A stretch of DNA of 64,000 nt from Psococerastis gibbosa (Eukaryota; Arthropoda; Insecta; Psocodea; Psocidae). Numbering within the stretch: the stretch's first letter is position 1; the number at the start of each line of letters is the position of its first letter. The notes beneath the pieces were generated by a model that was not told the DNA's origin, ran no database searches, and was given only the letters and a program-made list of their open reading frames with translations. Of the stretch, positions 50,062 through 60,166 are shown piece by piece. The stretch lies in assembly GCA_963971405.1 (NCBI GenBank), contig OZ020491.1, forward strand, positions 10,534,855-10,598,854, written 5' to 3'. Made by a program: the position numbers and the translations under genes.

Positions 50062-50799
50062 AGAACCGGTCCGAGTTTACTCGAACATGCTTTCCAATTT
50101 ATCAATTAGTAGATAGATAATATGAGTAATTTCATTGTGAATAATTTTCCTATGGTAATAATGGCAATGTATTGGAGCTTGAATTTTCCATAATTTTGTT
50201 CAAAAATAATTTTTTTGCACAAAATCAAATCTGTTTTTAGGAATGCAACCTGTTCGGTTTTGTTACTCTAGTTAACACCTACAGCATACCTGAATGTAGA
50301 AATCATCGATAGAATGGTTCCGCAGAAAAAATATTTTTTTTCATTTTTCATGAAAAAATGAGTTATTTTTTTTATTTTTACCCCCAGGAGCAAACTATCA
50401 AGGGGCAAGCAACCCACCGCATTTTGTTGACATTAATAACGGCTACAATATATGTGAATTTGAAAGAAATCGTTGGAGCCATTTTTGAGAAATAAATTTT
50501 TAGGCGTTTTTTTTTAGTTTTTTGAGAATAAAATCACCCCAAATTGAGTTAGCCCAAAATAAGAAAAATTGTCCTTAGGCATAATTTTTGTAAACCTACA
50601 CGCCAAATTTCATCAAAATCGACCGAGTAGTGTGCCGGGAAATCGATGAACAGACAGACAGACAGACAGAGCGATAGATAGACATCTCGTAAAAAACACT
50701 TTTTTGGGTTCCTGGTACCTCAAAACCTGTAGTTCCGTTGAAATCTCGGAATCGAAAATTTAGACCATCACAAAGCTTTCCTTATACTACGTATAAGTA
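50062..50799 (-). repeat. Dispersed repeat LR1, copy 5
   Basis: AAGAACCGGTCCGAGTTTAC at the left, CAGACAGACAGACAGACAG at about 50651 and GCTTTCCTTATACTACGTAT at the right. An internal part with the poly-G tract is missing relative to 15248-16085. Confidence 0.65.
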
Positions 50800-51465
50800 A
50801 CTTAACCTATTTCGCGATTTGGAACAAATGTATAAAATTTACAATGTAGTAACCTTGCGACCTTGTGTCTAGTAGTAATGTAGTAAACATTACTTACATT
50901 AGATATATATGAGTATATTTGTAACAGCGTGGGTCGCCTGTTACGATAAAATGCAACCACTCAATCCGAAGTGAACAATACAACAATGTGTAGGCATGAT
51001 TAGACAGTACTATTATGCGATTTTTTCATTTCAAATATTGTGCACTAATTTCGGTAACATTATTATTATTTATCATTAAATATAGAGCAACGGAGAAAAT
51101 GGAGCATACGAGACAATAACAGAGATTACAAACACCTATTACGTACAACACATTTGGCGATAGGCAGAATATTGTTTTCATATCAAACATTTTTAACGAA
51201 ATCCTGGGGAGGGGGGGCCATTGAAAAATGAAAAAATTGGAAATACAAGGCCAAAATTTATGAAAAGTTGCAGCATTTATTTATTTGGTGACGGTATGAT
51301 GGTATAAAGTCATTTTTACTCATTGTTACCTAATGAATACCAACAAGGTAATTACTTATAAATATCACAGACACTAAATTATTGCTGCAGCTATCTAGAG
51401 TGGGTTTGGGGGAACTTTTTAGAGGATGTTTTTTTTTTAATAAAGGCGGTAAAAAATTAAGTTAA
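50800..51465. other. Intergenic, nothing recognised
   Basis: AT-rich sequence with no coding or repeat assignment. Confidence 0.4.
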
Positions 51466-51735
51466 TAAGCCGGCAATTCCACCGGCGAATTTACTTCATT
51501 TGTGATTTGAGATTTTTTGTTTGTTTTGTTTTAAGGAGACTATTATGTAGATACTTAACTTATCTATTATAAATTAAGTTATAATATGGTACAGCCTTAT
51601 TAATGATGTCTGCTACCATATTATAATTTAATTTATAATAGGTAAGTTAAGTATCTACATAATAGTCCCCTTAAAACAAAACAAACAAAAAATCTCATCA
51701 CAATTGAAGTAAATTCGCCGGTGGAATTGCCGACT
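51466..51735. mobile_element. Fold-back MITE, 270 bp
   Basis: TAAGCCGGCAATTCCACCGG and CCGGTGGAATTGCCGAC are inverted ends. Long complementary arms follow (GAGATTTTTTGTTTGTTTTG / CAAAACAAACAAAAAATCTC). Inner words TTAATGATGTCTGCTACCA also occur at 10450-10480. Confidence 0.7.
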
Positions 51736-51758
51736 ATGCAAAGAAAGTTTCAATGCTT

Positions 51759-51850
51759 ACTAGCCAACCACGATAGGATGGCACTTGGAACACTTATAAA
51801 AATCAAATAAACAAAGTGTTCCAAGTGCCATCTTACCGTGGTCGGGTAGT
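51759..51850. repeat. Short hairpin, 37-bp arms
   Basis: Left arm 51759-51795 and right arm 51814-51850 pair with about four mismatches; GATGGCACTTGGAACACTT pairs fully. The loop is an 18-nt AT-rich stretch. It may be a tiny fold-back element or a pre-miRNA-like hairpin. Confidence 0.65.
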
Positions 51851-52437
51851 ACATGGCATGAATTTGGAAATAATGAAAGCGTCTGCACTTATGTAATTTC
51901 ATTAGTATCTGATCACAGCTCGTTGAGACTATTGTGTTCCACAGACGGGAAAGAATTCAAGAGAGCTCAAGAGTTTTTAGGTCTAATAATATTTCCTCAT
52001 TATGCACTCGGTCACACATCACTCCCCAGCACGCGAGTGCCAGCCGCCATGTTGTTATACGGCAATGCCCCGCTACTAACCGCATTAGTACAGTATAGTA
52101 GTACCAGATTATGTGTTGTATTGGTCTGCAAGTAAGCTGATAGCGGAAGCCTAATGCTATGGTGTAACTAAAAAAAAAAGTATAGTCGTACTAAAAAGAC
52201 CCAGAACTCTTCTACCGTTTCTGTACACACTGCAACTGAAGCGTATAGAAGCCTCACTAGTACCTCAATTCAACCCCCCTCTTTAGAACACTCCGAGGAG
52301 AAATTGGGACTAACAACAGCATGAGCGCGGAAGCCCAGCAGTGAAAAGCAGATTGGTCAGACTATAAGTTGCAGAAAGGCAAGATTTACCAATAAGAAGC
52401 ACTGAGCTTCCATAAGCTAAAAATAAAATAAATAAAT
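51851..52437. other. Intergenic, nothing recognised
   Basis: No coding or repeat signal that I can assign. Confidence 0.4.
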
Positions 52438-52603
52438 AAGGACCTTTTATTGTTTCTATTACTAAGTTAGGGCTATAAAGCCCTCTCTTACACTCAACTA
52501 GGAAAGCCTGGGACCGTCTGCTTTACATGTCCTCCGAAGCATGGCCAGAAAATGTAGCCAGTATGGGACTCGAACCAAAAACCTTTTGGGTGAAAGTCAG
52601 AGC
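52438..52603 (-). mobile_element. tRNA-derived SINE, family A, copy 9
   Basis: Reverse copy: TTTCTATTACTAAGTTAGGG, CCCTCTCTTACACTCAACTA, GGCCAGAAAATGTAGCCAG, GGGACTCGAACCAAAAACC, GGGTGAAAGTCAGAGC. Confidence 0.7.
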
Positions 52604-52708
52604 TAAGGCTTTGTAATATACAGTATGTTGTGTTATGATGTGTCTGTGGTTTAATAGTATAAGGAAAATAATATATAAATAAATATATACACAATAATAT
52701 ATACTAAG

Positions 52709-52972
52709 GCACTATATACCCGGGTATTGTCATTCGCCATTTTGAATCCTATATGGTAAGTATTGTAAGAAAGTAAAATATTAAATAGAACGAAAACACG
52801 TTTTAGTTTTTTTTAGTTTCCCTAATTGGTAGAACGTTTGTTTAAAATAATAATAAATAAACAACGATAAATTTATAAAAATAAATAGGTAAAGACCCAA
52901 TGCTTTGCTTATATACCAGACTTAAAATGGATTCAAAATGGCGGATGACAATACCTGTATAATATAGAGCCC
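52709..52972. mobile_element. Fold-back MITE family E, copy 2
   Basis: GGCACTATATACCCGGGTAT and TATTGTCATTCGCCATTTTG at the left, CAAAATGGCGGATGACAATA and TATAGAGCCC at the right; inverted arms of about 50 bp. Relative of 26040-26320. Confidence 0.65.
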
Positions 52973-53165
52973 TAATATGTACATTATTCTCTTTGTGTAT
53001 ATAAAAATATTTGTAAACAATATGTTCGTCTACTTTTAAACCAGACACATCATAACACAACATAATAGCTTGAAATTACACTTAAAATTAGTCGAACATT
53101 TGTCTGTTAGGCCAAACAGTACAGTACTGTACTACGGTATGGTATTACAATGTTTTAATTTTCAG

Positions 53166-53254
53166 GGTGGAGAATGGCGGAGGAGCCAGATGTTTGCTCA
53201 AAAGTTTCCAAGTCTGTGAAAATTGCAGGTTTTCTGGACAAAAAAGGGTCAATG
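53166..53254 (+). CDS. PH-domain gene exon 1 (start codon)
   Basis: After TTTTCAG, the ATG at 53174 (GAGAATGG context) starts MAEEPDVCSKVSKSVKIAG then FLDKKGSM, the first PH strand. Donor TCAATG|GTGCGT. The first 8 bp would be 5' UTR if TTTTCAG is a real acceptor. Confidence 0.8.
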
Positions 53255-56200
53255 GTGCGTAAAATTCAGTAAATCCAATTTGATTTCTCACCAGCTACTC
53301 AATTAACGGTTACGAGGAACACATTTGTGAGCGGCCATACCATGCTGAATCAACCAAAACAGAGCCTGTTCCAAACTGCGGCAAACATGGTAGTGTGCAA
53401 GGCGTTGGCAGAGGAACATGGTGGGACATGATAACGTGCCGTCAGTCTGAGTGCGTGGCGAGTCCTGGTCACCTCCGAATTAACCGTGTGACTTTACAAT
53501 GTTCCCCAAGTGGTTCGGATTCCACTATAATCAGGAGTCCACCCTGTCAGTCAACTCCCCTTCTCCCCGAGGTGAAAGAGTCTGCCCTTAGGGTCCCTAA
53601 AGGTAACAGACTCACTCCCCCAGCCAGGCTGACAGGGTTGCTTAAAGCAGAAATGCTGAAAGCAGGCGTTAGAAACAACGAACAATAATAATTATACCGT
53701 ATATATCATCAACATGTAGAGATATTTTCTGCGGATGCGACTTTGTAACTTTGTAAAGTTATTTTGTTCACTATGAGTGACATTAAGTTTTACAAAGTTA
53801 ATAAGGAGACTGTTATCAATACCGGCGATTTGATTTGATTTGATAGCGGCTGACTAACAGCTGTTTCCGGTTAACTAAATTATTATGCGTATTTTTTTCG
53901 ACCTACACTTCTACTACTTCTGGAAACTCAGCACGTCAAATTGCCCCTACTATACCAAAAAATGTAAAGCGTAACTGTTCCAGCTATGGAAACGGTACTG
54001 GTTCGTGTTAGAAGACCATCTGCTCCTCTACTACAGGTCTCAACTGGAATACCTGAACCTGTCGCCGTGTCGAGGCTCATTGAATATGGCTCTAGTCAGC
54101 AGTGTACAACCCAGACGAAATAGTCGCGATCCTATCATACATATCGTGTCTCGATCCACAACACTAATATTGGTAGGTTTAATTTATTTTTATGTAAAAC
54201 TGACACTGTTTTCACTGCAGTGACATAAACTTTTCAAAATACTGTAGAATGTCATTTGCCGTAAGAAGTCCACAATATCCTCCATTGTCACAGGAGATGC
54301 ATAAAATTTAATTGAGCACTGAAAAGACTACTTCTACAATTGGAGGCACATGCCATTCACAGGACATTCATGTCATTCACAGGACATTCATGTCATTCAC
54401 AAGCAATTGAGGTTAGTGGCGCCATTGAGGAAAATAGCCATGCTCATCTTTCAGAACAGCACAGTCTGCACAGTCCTGTGCCACCTCCAGAAGAAATTCG
54501 ACCAAACCCAAGTCCACGACCAAACCCTATATCCTGGGCGTCCCATGAAACTAATATAATTACAAAGGCTTTCAGGCCGGAGTTACGTGACGAAGCAGTA
54601 GAACCCGGGGTGATAGGCCGTGATCGTTCTGAAAGCGTACTTACAAACGTTTCGCCAACATCTGCGGTCGACATCATCTGTGGAACTGCATAGACTTCTA
54701 ACATTGTATCTCGGAGGCTCAGCAGCAACTGTTTGGGCAAGGGGATGTGCACTGACATTTTACTTTTACTCAGTTCCACTGAAGATGTCGACCGCAGATG
54801 TTGACGAAACGTTTGGAAGTACGCTTTTAGAACGACCACGGCCTATCATCCCGGATTCTACTACGTTTTCCATGAAACTGTTAAGTGTTTGCAAGACGGT
54901 GTATGGACCGGACGGTTTGCGGTTACCTAATTTCCAATTTAATAATAAAAATAGTGACGTCATATTAAACTCATATTCAGAGACAGCTAGAGGGGGAAAA
55001 GCCTTATAAGTGTAAAAATTAAATAACTCACCAAAAATCAATCATAGAGCTGTCAAAAATATTAACAGAATGCATTTTTCAGAGCATTTTGATACATTGC
55101 ATGTACCACTTTCTAACACATATTGGCCACAATTATTGATTTAGATTAGTATAAAATACACAATTGGTGTATAGTCCCGAGGAAGGAGCTCAAGAACTGT
55201 GGCCCCTTGGTCTATTTTTGACTGCTATACGATAACTAGTTCCTTTTAAATCAACAACGTACAAAAAATCCCCTTTCGGCCGATCAGGTGTATCGTAGGG
55301 GGATTCCATGCAAGCGTTTTTCCCATATGCTACCTACGCTATGCTTGTAATAAAAAATAATAAAAATACTTCATTCTTTTCCCGACCACAACATCAACAC
55401 ACAAAACAATCTTGTGTAAAAGGTTTTAATCGGCCGCCATCTTGACACAAAATGGCGGATCTAGCTGGTTAACGAACTCGATCAAGACTTTTGTATGATC
55501 AATTTTGTTTCACCAAATCGAAGAATATTTACGAGATGACGGGTCTCTCCTCTGCCGAGCAATGCTGTATATCGCTGCATATCTTCAGAAGTTCACTGTT
55601 TTAACTTATTAACTGCAGAATAGGGAAAAATATATCGTGACATAGCTCAAATTATCTCGCGATTTTTGCCAGCCAGATTTCAACTATCTTCAATTTTGAA
55701 AGAAGTAAGCATTGCTTATAACAGATGGTAACAGTAATGAATTACCTCTAGGGAGTGGTGTTCATGCCAAAGTTTGGTGCAATTATCTCTAATAGTTCAG
55801 GAGAAATTAGTGGAAAACTCTGTGTTCTTATTATTTTTTCCATGACTGTATGTGTATATATATATATATGTATATGCATAACATTTTGAACGGGGGGTTG
55901 ATTTAGGCTCAGGGGGTCATGAAATGATAAGTTGTGGAGAAATTTTCCGGAAGTCGAACATTGGTCGCCGTCTCAATCTCCCTAAAACGCCTAGTGGCGG
56001 TCCTCCGATTAGGCGGGGATTCCACCAACCGGCTAGGGCTAAATACAAAAACGGTGACGTGGTAGCAGACATTCAAAACTTAGGTGGGGTTTCCACCGAC
56101 CTCGCATTGCAGAATGCAAATGACATTGACGGAAATGTTTGTTTTCCTCTATGCCATAGTTAAAATTGATCAATGATCACACAGTAAAATCACAAACAAA

Positions 56201-56664
56201 CAAACTATAATTAAAAAATGGCGTCATGGGATATGTTAAGTACAAACATTTTAATATATTACTATAAAAAGAAAAATTCTAATTTCCGTCAATGTCATTT
56301 GCATTCTGCAATGCGAGGTCGGTGGAAACCCCGCCTAATTCTTGAATGTCTGCTACCACGTCACCGTTTTTGTATTTAGCCCTAGCCGGTCGGTGGAATC
56401 CCCGCCTTAGCTCTTAAAAACATCTTTCATTTAAGAGTTTACTGATTTCACGTCTAATGCAATTCCAGAAAGTACATGACCAGGAAACCCAAGCGAAGTG
56501 GCTTCAGAGTCTGCTTGAATCAATAGGAAAAGGGTTGTCACCCCATCAACACCTCTCCTGCGAGAATCTTCCTTCACAACTTAATCCTTTGCCTCACAGT
56601 CGGCACAGTGGGAGTCTGGATATTGTATGGAGAAACCAAATGACTCCTCCAACAAGGTGGGTGA

Positions 56665-56703
<39 letters not shown>

Positions 56704-59023
56704 TCGTGTATTTTGAAGCTGAAGTGCCCCCTCATGCCAGAGGTGTGCGAGGGTAGCCTAGAGTAAGCCTGGTTTGCTCCTGTTGAGATAGCTGTAGAAT
56801 TTTTTTTCCCCCCATTATTAGTACCAAAACTAAGAAAATCCAATTGAAAATGATATCCATAAATGCGTCTTTCCTTTGCATTATTGACCACTCCAGCGCT
56901 TTCAAGAATCTTACAGGAATGTCATCAAGTCCATGGACTTCGATGGCCAGGTGGTAGCGTGCTTGCACTTGAGTCTCTACACGCCATGCGGTAGGAGACG
57001 TGCCGTAACTCAATACGGGTAGTAACCTACAGAGGCGACTGAAGAGGTCAATCGGATACATTGATTAAATTGTTTGTATGCGATTAACCTGTTATAAAAA
57101 GCAATAAAAATAAATAAATAAATAAAGTGTAATCGGTTTAAGCAGTTTCGTAATCACTGGCGAGGTTAACATCAATTTCAGAGACTAGTCAATGATAGTG
57201 CCATAATATACAATACGTTGGAATTCATCTTGACATTTATAGGATATTCCCGTTATAATTCCTAAGTAATCTACTTTCATTTCCTTGCGACAAACAAAAG
57301 AACATTAGTGGTTGATGTAAAATACGAGTGCAGTACATAAACATTCACTACATTACAAATTCTTTTTAGATTGAAAGCTGAAGCCTCTGCAGGACATGGT
57401 ATCAATTCTGCAGGGGACACGCGCCACTCTACTTTAGGTAGAATCCGAACAGCGTTACGTCGTCGACCTTCGTCAACAGACCCCTCAACAAGAATGCCGA
57501 AAAGACACAGGGAGAGCTTTCTTAATAAAATTATTGGAAAATCTAGAGTGAAAAATGACGTTGAAGAAGTTAATGAACTTGAAGCTGAGGTTGAAAAGGT
57601 TCATAAACCTGAAGTTGACAAAGTAACTGAACCTGAATCAGAAGAGGATCCCTTTTACGATACGATTGGTTCTAATTCAAATTCACTCACAGCTTTCAAA
57701 CCTCTGCTACCAGGGGACACAATGGATGAATTAAAAATAAGACTAGCTGCAAAGGAGAAAGCGAAATCAAAAGAAAGTCCTCCTGCACTACCACCAAGAC
57801 AATCTTTAAGCTCTAATGCTCTGAATTGTGAAGAAAATATAGAAGAATCTGAAGAAAGTGACATCTCCGGTCATTATCAGGTTATTAGAAAACCAGTCAT
57901 AGACTCAGTTATAAACACCAACTTTGGTGAAGCATTGGCACAAGAGGTTGTAAATACTAGAACACTGACTGAAGAAGAGAAAAACGCCATGTACAGCATT
58001 CCTAAGTCTAAGAGCATTGAATCAAGTGGTGCATTTGAGTCATTAACTCCATCGACGTCAAAAGAGACACAAATTTCTGAAGATACCAATCATAATTTGA
58101 TTGAGAAAACAGGCAGTAGTAAAATAGAGATGGATACTAAAGATGGAATTGAGATGTTGATCAAAGAATTGAAAGAACTTGAGTGTGATAGGAATCACAA
58201 TCAGAATGATAATAAAACAACGATATGTCTTCCAGAAGACGATATTAAGGAAGATAATAGAAAAGTGACTACTCTTTTCTATGAATGTAATCAAGGCTCA
58301 AATGAACCATTAATAATTGAAATTCGGCATGACCCCAATGAGGCAGCAGAGAAAACTTATAACGATGATGAAGGTGTTACGGCTTTTAGAGAAGAATCTT
58401 TGGATGAAGAGGATGGGTTAGAATGTTCAGAAACAATTAAAGAAATAGACAACGATCTGAAGGAGGAAAGCACGCCTGCTTTAGAAGTTACGCCTACTTT
58501 AAATGTGGCACCTACTACTGAAGCAAGCAGTGATACCGTTGAAAACGATAATATAAAACAAGACTCGGAGAATGATTCTCCGGAAGTAGCATTGATAGCA
58601 TTGGTACAACAGACAGAAACATCGGGAGCAGAAGATATTGTACTCCAATTCCAGCTATCAGCTGATTCTTTATCTACTAAGGAACTACCAGCAGACAAGG
58701 AAAACAAAGAATTGCGTGTTATGGATGATAAAGTGAACGACTTAAGTTTACTGCTGCAAAAGTTAACTGAATTGACACTAGCGCCTCTGCTAACTTCTGA
58801 ATCAGAAGTAGGAAGTTCACCTACGAAAAATAATGTGGAAGATCCTGATTATGACATTCCAAGGCCACATAGTGCTGTTGCAAATATGAAAAAAGAAGAT
58901 TTGGAGCGTTTGCCGCCAACTGAATTTTTTACCAAAGTTGAAGAAGACGCATGTAGCAGCGGCCATGCCAGTGTCGAACCCGATTCTTTGGAATCAAAAA
59001 AGGAATTTTTGATGACAGCATAA
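53166..59023 (+). CDS. PH-domain protein with long acidic tail, whole coding region (4 exons)
   Basis: Exons 53174-53254 (ATG at 53174; the exon itself begins near 53166), 53984-54172, 56469-56656 and 57370-59023 join in frame to 703 residues. Residues about 14-110 form a pleckstrin-homology domain (KIAGFLDKKGSM, LWKRYWFVLEDHLLLYY, HIVSRSTTLIL, DQETQAKWLQSLLES) with the invariant Trp in its last helix. PH domains bind phosphoinositides or proteins at membranes. The rest is mostly disordered and acidic, with a basic patch (RIRTALRRRPSS, MPKRHRESFLNKIIGK), a PALPPRQ SH3-type site and tyrosine motifs FYDTIG and DYDIPRPHS of SH2-binding type. That layout suggests a signalling adaptor, an inference only. 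I do not recognise the orthologue. Upstream 5' exons are possible because the first exon follows an acceptor-like TTTTCAG. Confidence 0.85.
53984..54172 (+). CDS. PH-domain gene exon 2 (PH core)
   Basis: Acceptor CTGTTCCAG, donor AATATTG|GTAGGT. Codes LWKRYWFVLEDHLLLYYRSQ, LEYLNLSPCRGSLNMALVSS, and on to HIVSRSTTLIL. Exactly 63 codons; WKRYWFVL is the classic second PH strand. Confidence 0.9.
54352..54404 (+). repeat. 20-bp tandem repeat, about 2.5 units
   Basis: ATTCACAGGACATTCATGTC repeated directly, with the last unit decaying to ATTCACAAGCA. Confidence 0.75.
54590..54872. mobile_element. Fold-back element, 283 bp
   Basis: GTAGAACCCGGGGTGATAGG and CCTATCATCCCGGATTCTAC are inverted ends. 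Complementarity continues through GTTTCGCCAACATCTGCGG / CCGCAGATGTTGACGAAAC and GGTCGACATC / GATGTCGACC. The same arms surround the nested MITE at 11755-12360, and one arm recurs near 30912-30950. Confidence 0.7.
55260..55985 (+). repeat. Dispersed repeat RF, copy 2
   Basis: Partner of 46030-46710: CCGATCAGGTGTATCGTAGG, CCGACCACAACATCAACAC, GGCGGATCTAGCTGGTTAAC, TTTTGAACGGGGGGTTG, TTTTCCGGAAGTCGAACATT. A TATATA run lies at 55855-55870. Confidence 0.6.
56009..56409. mobile_element. TTA-flanked MITE, 401 bp (best-preserved copy)
   Basis: TTA|GGCGGGGATTCCACCAACC at the left and GGTCGGTGGAATCCCCGCC|TTA at the right, with near-continuous inverted arms of about 160 bp including TCGCATTGCAGAATGCAAAT and its complement. 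Core TTAAAATTGATCAATGATC then AAAAAATGGCGTCATGGG. No coding content. The 3-bp TTA duplication fits PIF/Harbinger-type transposition. Confidence 0.8.
56469..56656 (+). CDS. PH-domain gene exon 3 (last PH helix)
   Basis: Acceptor GCAATTCCAG, donor ACAAG|GTGGGT. Codes KVHDQETQAKWLQSLLESIG then KGLSPHQHLSCENLPSQLNP and on to RNQMTPPT plus a split Arg. The Trp of AKWLQSL is the conserved PH tryptophan. Confidence 0.88.
56665..56703 (+). repeat. AAT microsatellite beside a splice donor
   Basis: About thirteen AAT units starting eight bases after exon 3 of the PH-domain gene. Confidence 0.9.
56940..57089 (-). repeat. Dispersed repeat RC, copy 4
   Basis: Reverse copy: GGCCAGGTGGTAGCGTGC, GAGGCGACTGAAGAGGTC, CGGATACATTGATTAAATTG, GCGATTAACCT. 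Confidence 0.6.
57370..59023 (+). CDS. PH-domain gene exon 4 (large acidic tail and stop)
   Basis: Acceptor ATTCTTTTTAG. One base completes the split Arg, then 550 codons to TAA at 59021-59023. Begins LKAEASAGHGINSAGDTRHS, then a basic segment, then long Glu/Asp/Ser-rich stretches with a few helical pieces (for example IEMLIKELKELECDRN and DLSLLLQKLTELTLAPLL). Sites: FYDTIG near 57655, PALPPRQ near 57787 and DYDIPRPHS near 58850. Codon use is even and there is no frame break. Confidence 0.9.
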
Positions 59024-59561
59024 AAGCTTCAATGTTTTTATTTGCTCAATTAAATTGTATTAATATTGTCGGTACTTACATTTTATTTTATGTCGTGAGG
59101 ATCGGTTGTGAAAAGGACATTTTTTTTATTTAGAAAATGCAGTTTTTAGTATATTTACCGTATATTTATTTTATTAATAGGTAACTTCCCTACTTTTTTT
59201 TAAAGATAGTCCCAAGGTTGAATTTTAAAATTTAATAATCTTTGGGCAAATTAGCCATAGCCAATATTGTATGTACGTTGAAGAAATAAGTTCCAAAAGC
59301 CTGGACATAATGATGCAATGACGCAATGATCCTAAACTCCTAAACATTTCTATTTTCTACTCAAAATTACCCGATAACATATTGCAGCGGTTCCCCACTT
59401 TTGGGTCGCGAAAGGATTTTTTACTCTCCTTGGTGGCTCGCATTACGAAAAGGTAGGAAATCCAATCGAAATCGCATTCAGAACCACAATTTTAAATAAA
59501 TCTAGGATATAATAGATAAAGACATGTATTAGAATACTAGCAGTAGTAATACCACGAATAC

Positions 59562-59567
59562 AATAAA
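59562..59567 (+). terminator. Candidate poly(A) signal of the PH-domain gene
   Basis: AATAAA about 540 bp after the stop, the best-placed of several AT-rich candidates. Confidence 0.4.
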
Positions 59568-59590
59568 GTTTTGGGCTGTCGTATCATTGA

Positions 59591-59596
59591 TTTATT
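59591..59596 (-). terminator. Candidate poly(A) signal of the DDX47-type gene
   Basis: TTTATT on the plus strand (AATAAA on the minus strand), about 290 bp after the helicase stop and about 25 bp from the opposing signal. Confidence 0.4.
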
Positions 59597-59884
59597 GCTC
59601 TCTAGAGTATAATTAACCGAATCCGTAAAACCAGTAGCCGTAACCGAAAACTATAATGTCAAAAATTATAGGCTAATTTGGAAATTTCGAAAACGTATGC
59701 TCGTCATTTTGTTGAAAACTTTCATAGTGTAGAACGACTTGGTAAAAGAATTGAGAAAACATCACAGCTCAGTATGCTACAAATTTTAAAAAAAAAAAAT
59801 CCACATGTGATACTGGTTTCACAAATAAACGAATTAAAATTGTGAAATAAATAAATAAAACCACTTACAGCCACAGCAATATAT

Positions 59885-60166
59885 TTACTTCTTTCTTCTC
59901 TTAGTACTCCCAAACTTTTTCTTCCCCGCCTGCTTTCCCTTGAGCCTCTTTCTAAATCCCGCAGACTCCTCCATGTCATCGTCATCCCCAGGAGCTCTCC
60001 TCTTTCTCCCCTTGCTCTCCTCCATGGTCTTCAACTCCATCTTACTGTTACGATTCGCCTCAGCTACTCGCTCTTGCAATGCCATCACTTCATCCTCTTC
60101 TAGTGGAAATAAAGGCAATTTCTTGCCAATCAAGTGCTCGATCCGTTGATATAGTTCCACGTCATA
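59885..60166 (-). CDS. DDX47: DDX47 last coding exon
   Basis: Acceptor CCTTTTCTAG, stop TAA at 59887-59885. Codes [40 protein letters not shown] and the charged tail [32 protein letters not shown]. Typical nucleolar basic end. Confidence 0.93.
   Translation of the reverse strand, partial: YDVELYQRIEHLIGKKLPLFPLEEDEVMALQERVAEANRNSKMELKTMEESKGRKRRAPGDDDDMEESAGFRKRLKGKQAGKKKFGSTKRRKK

Larger units (their letters stand above)
54173..56468. other. PH-gene intron, filled mainly with repeats
   Basis: Holds a 20-bp tandem repeat, a fold-back element, repeat RF and a MITE (listed separately). No further coding exon is required, because the flanking exons join in phase and complete the PH domain. Confidence 0.6.

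Noticed and set aside
54340-55041. Open frames of 90-131 codons on both strands
   Set aside because: They lie over the 20-bp tandem repeat and the fold-back element; the PH gene does not need an exon here because exons 2 and 3 join in phase.
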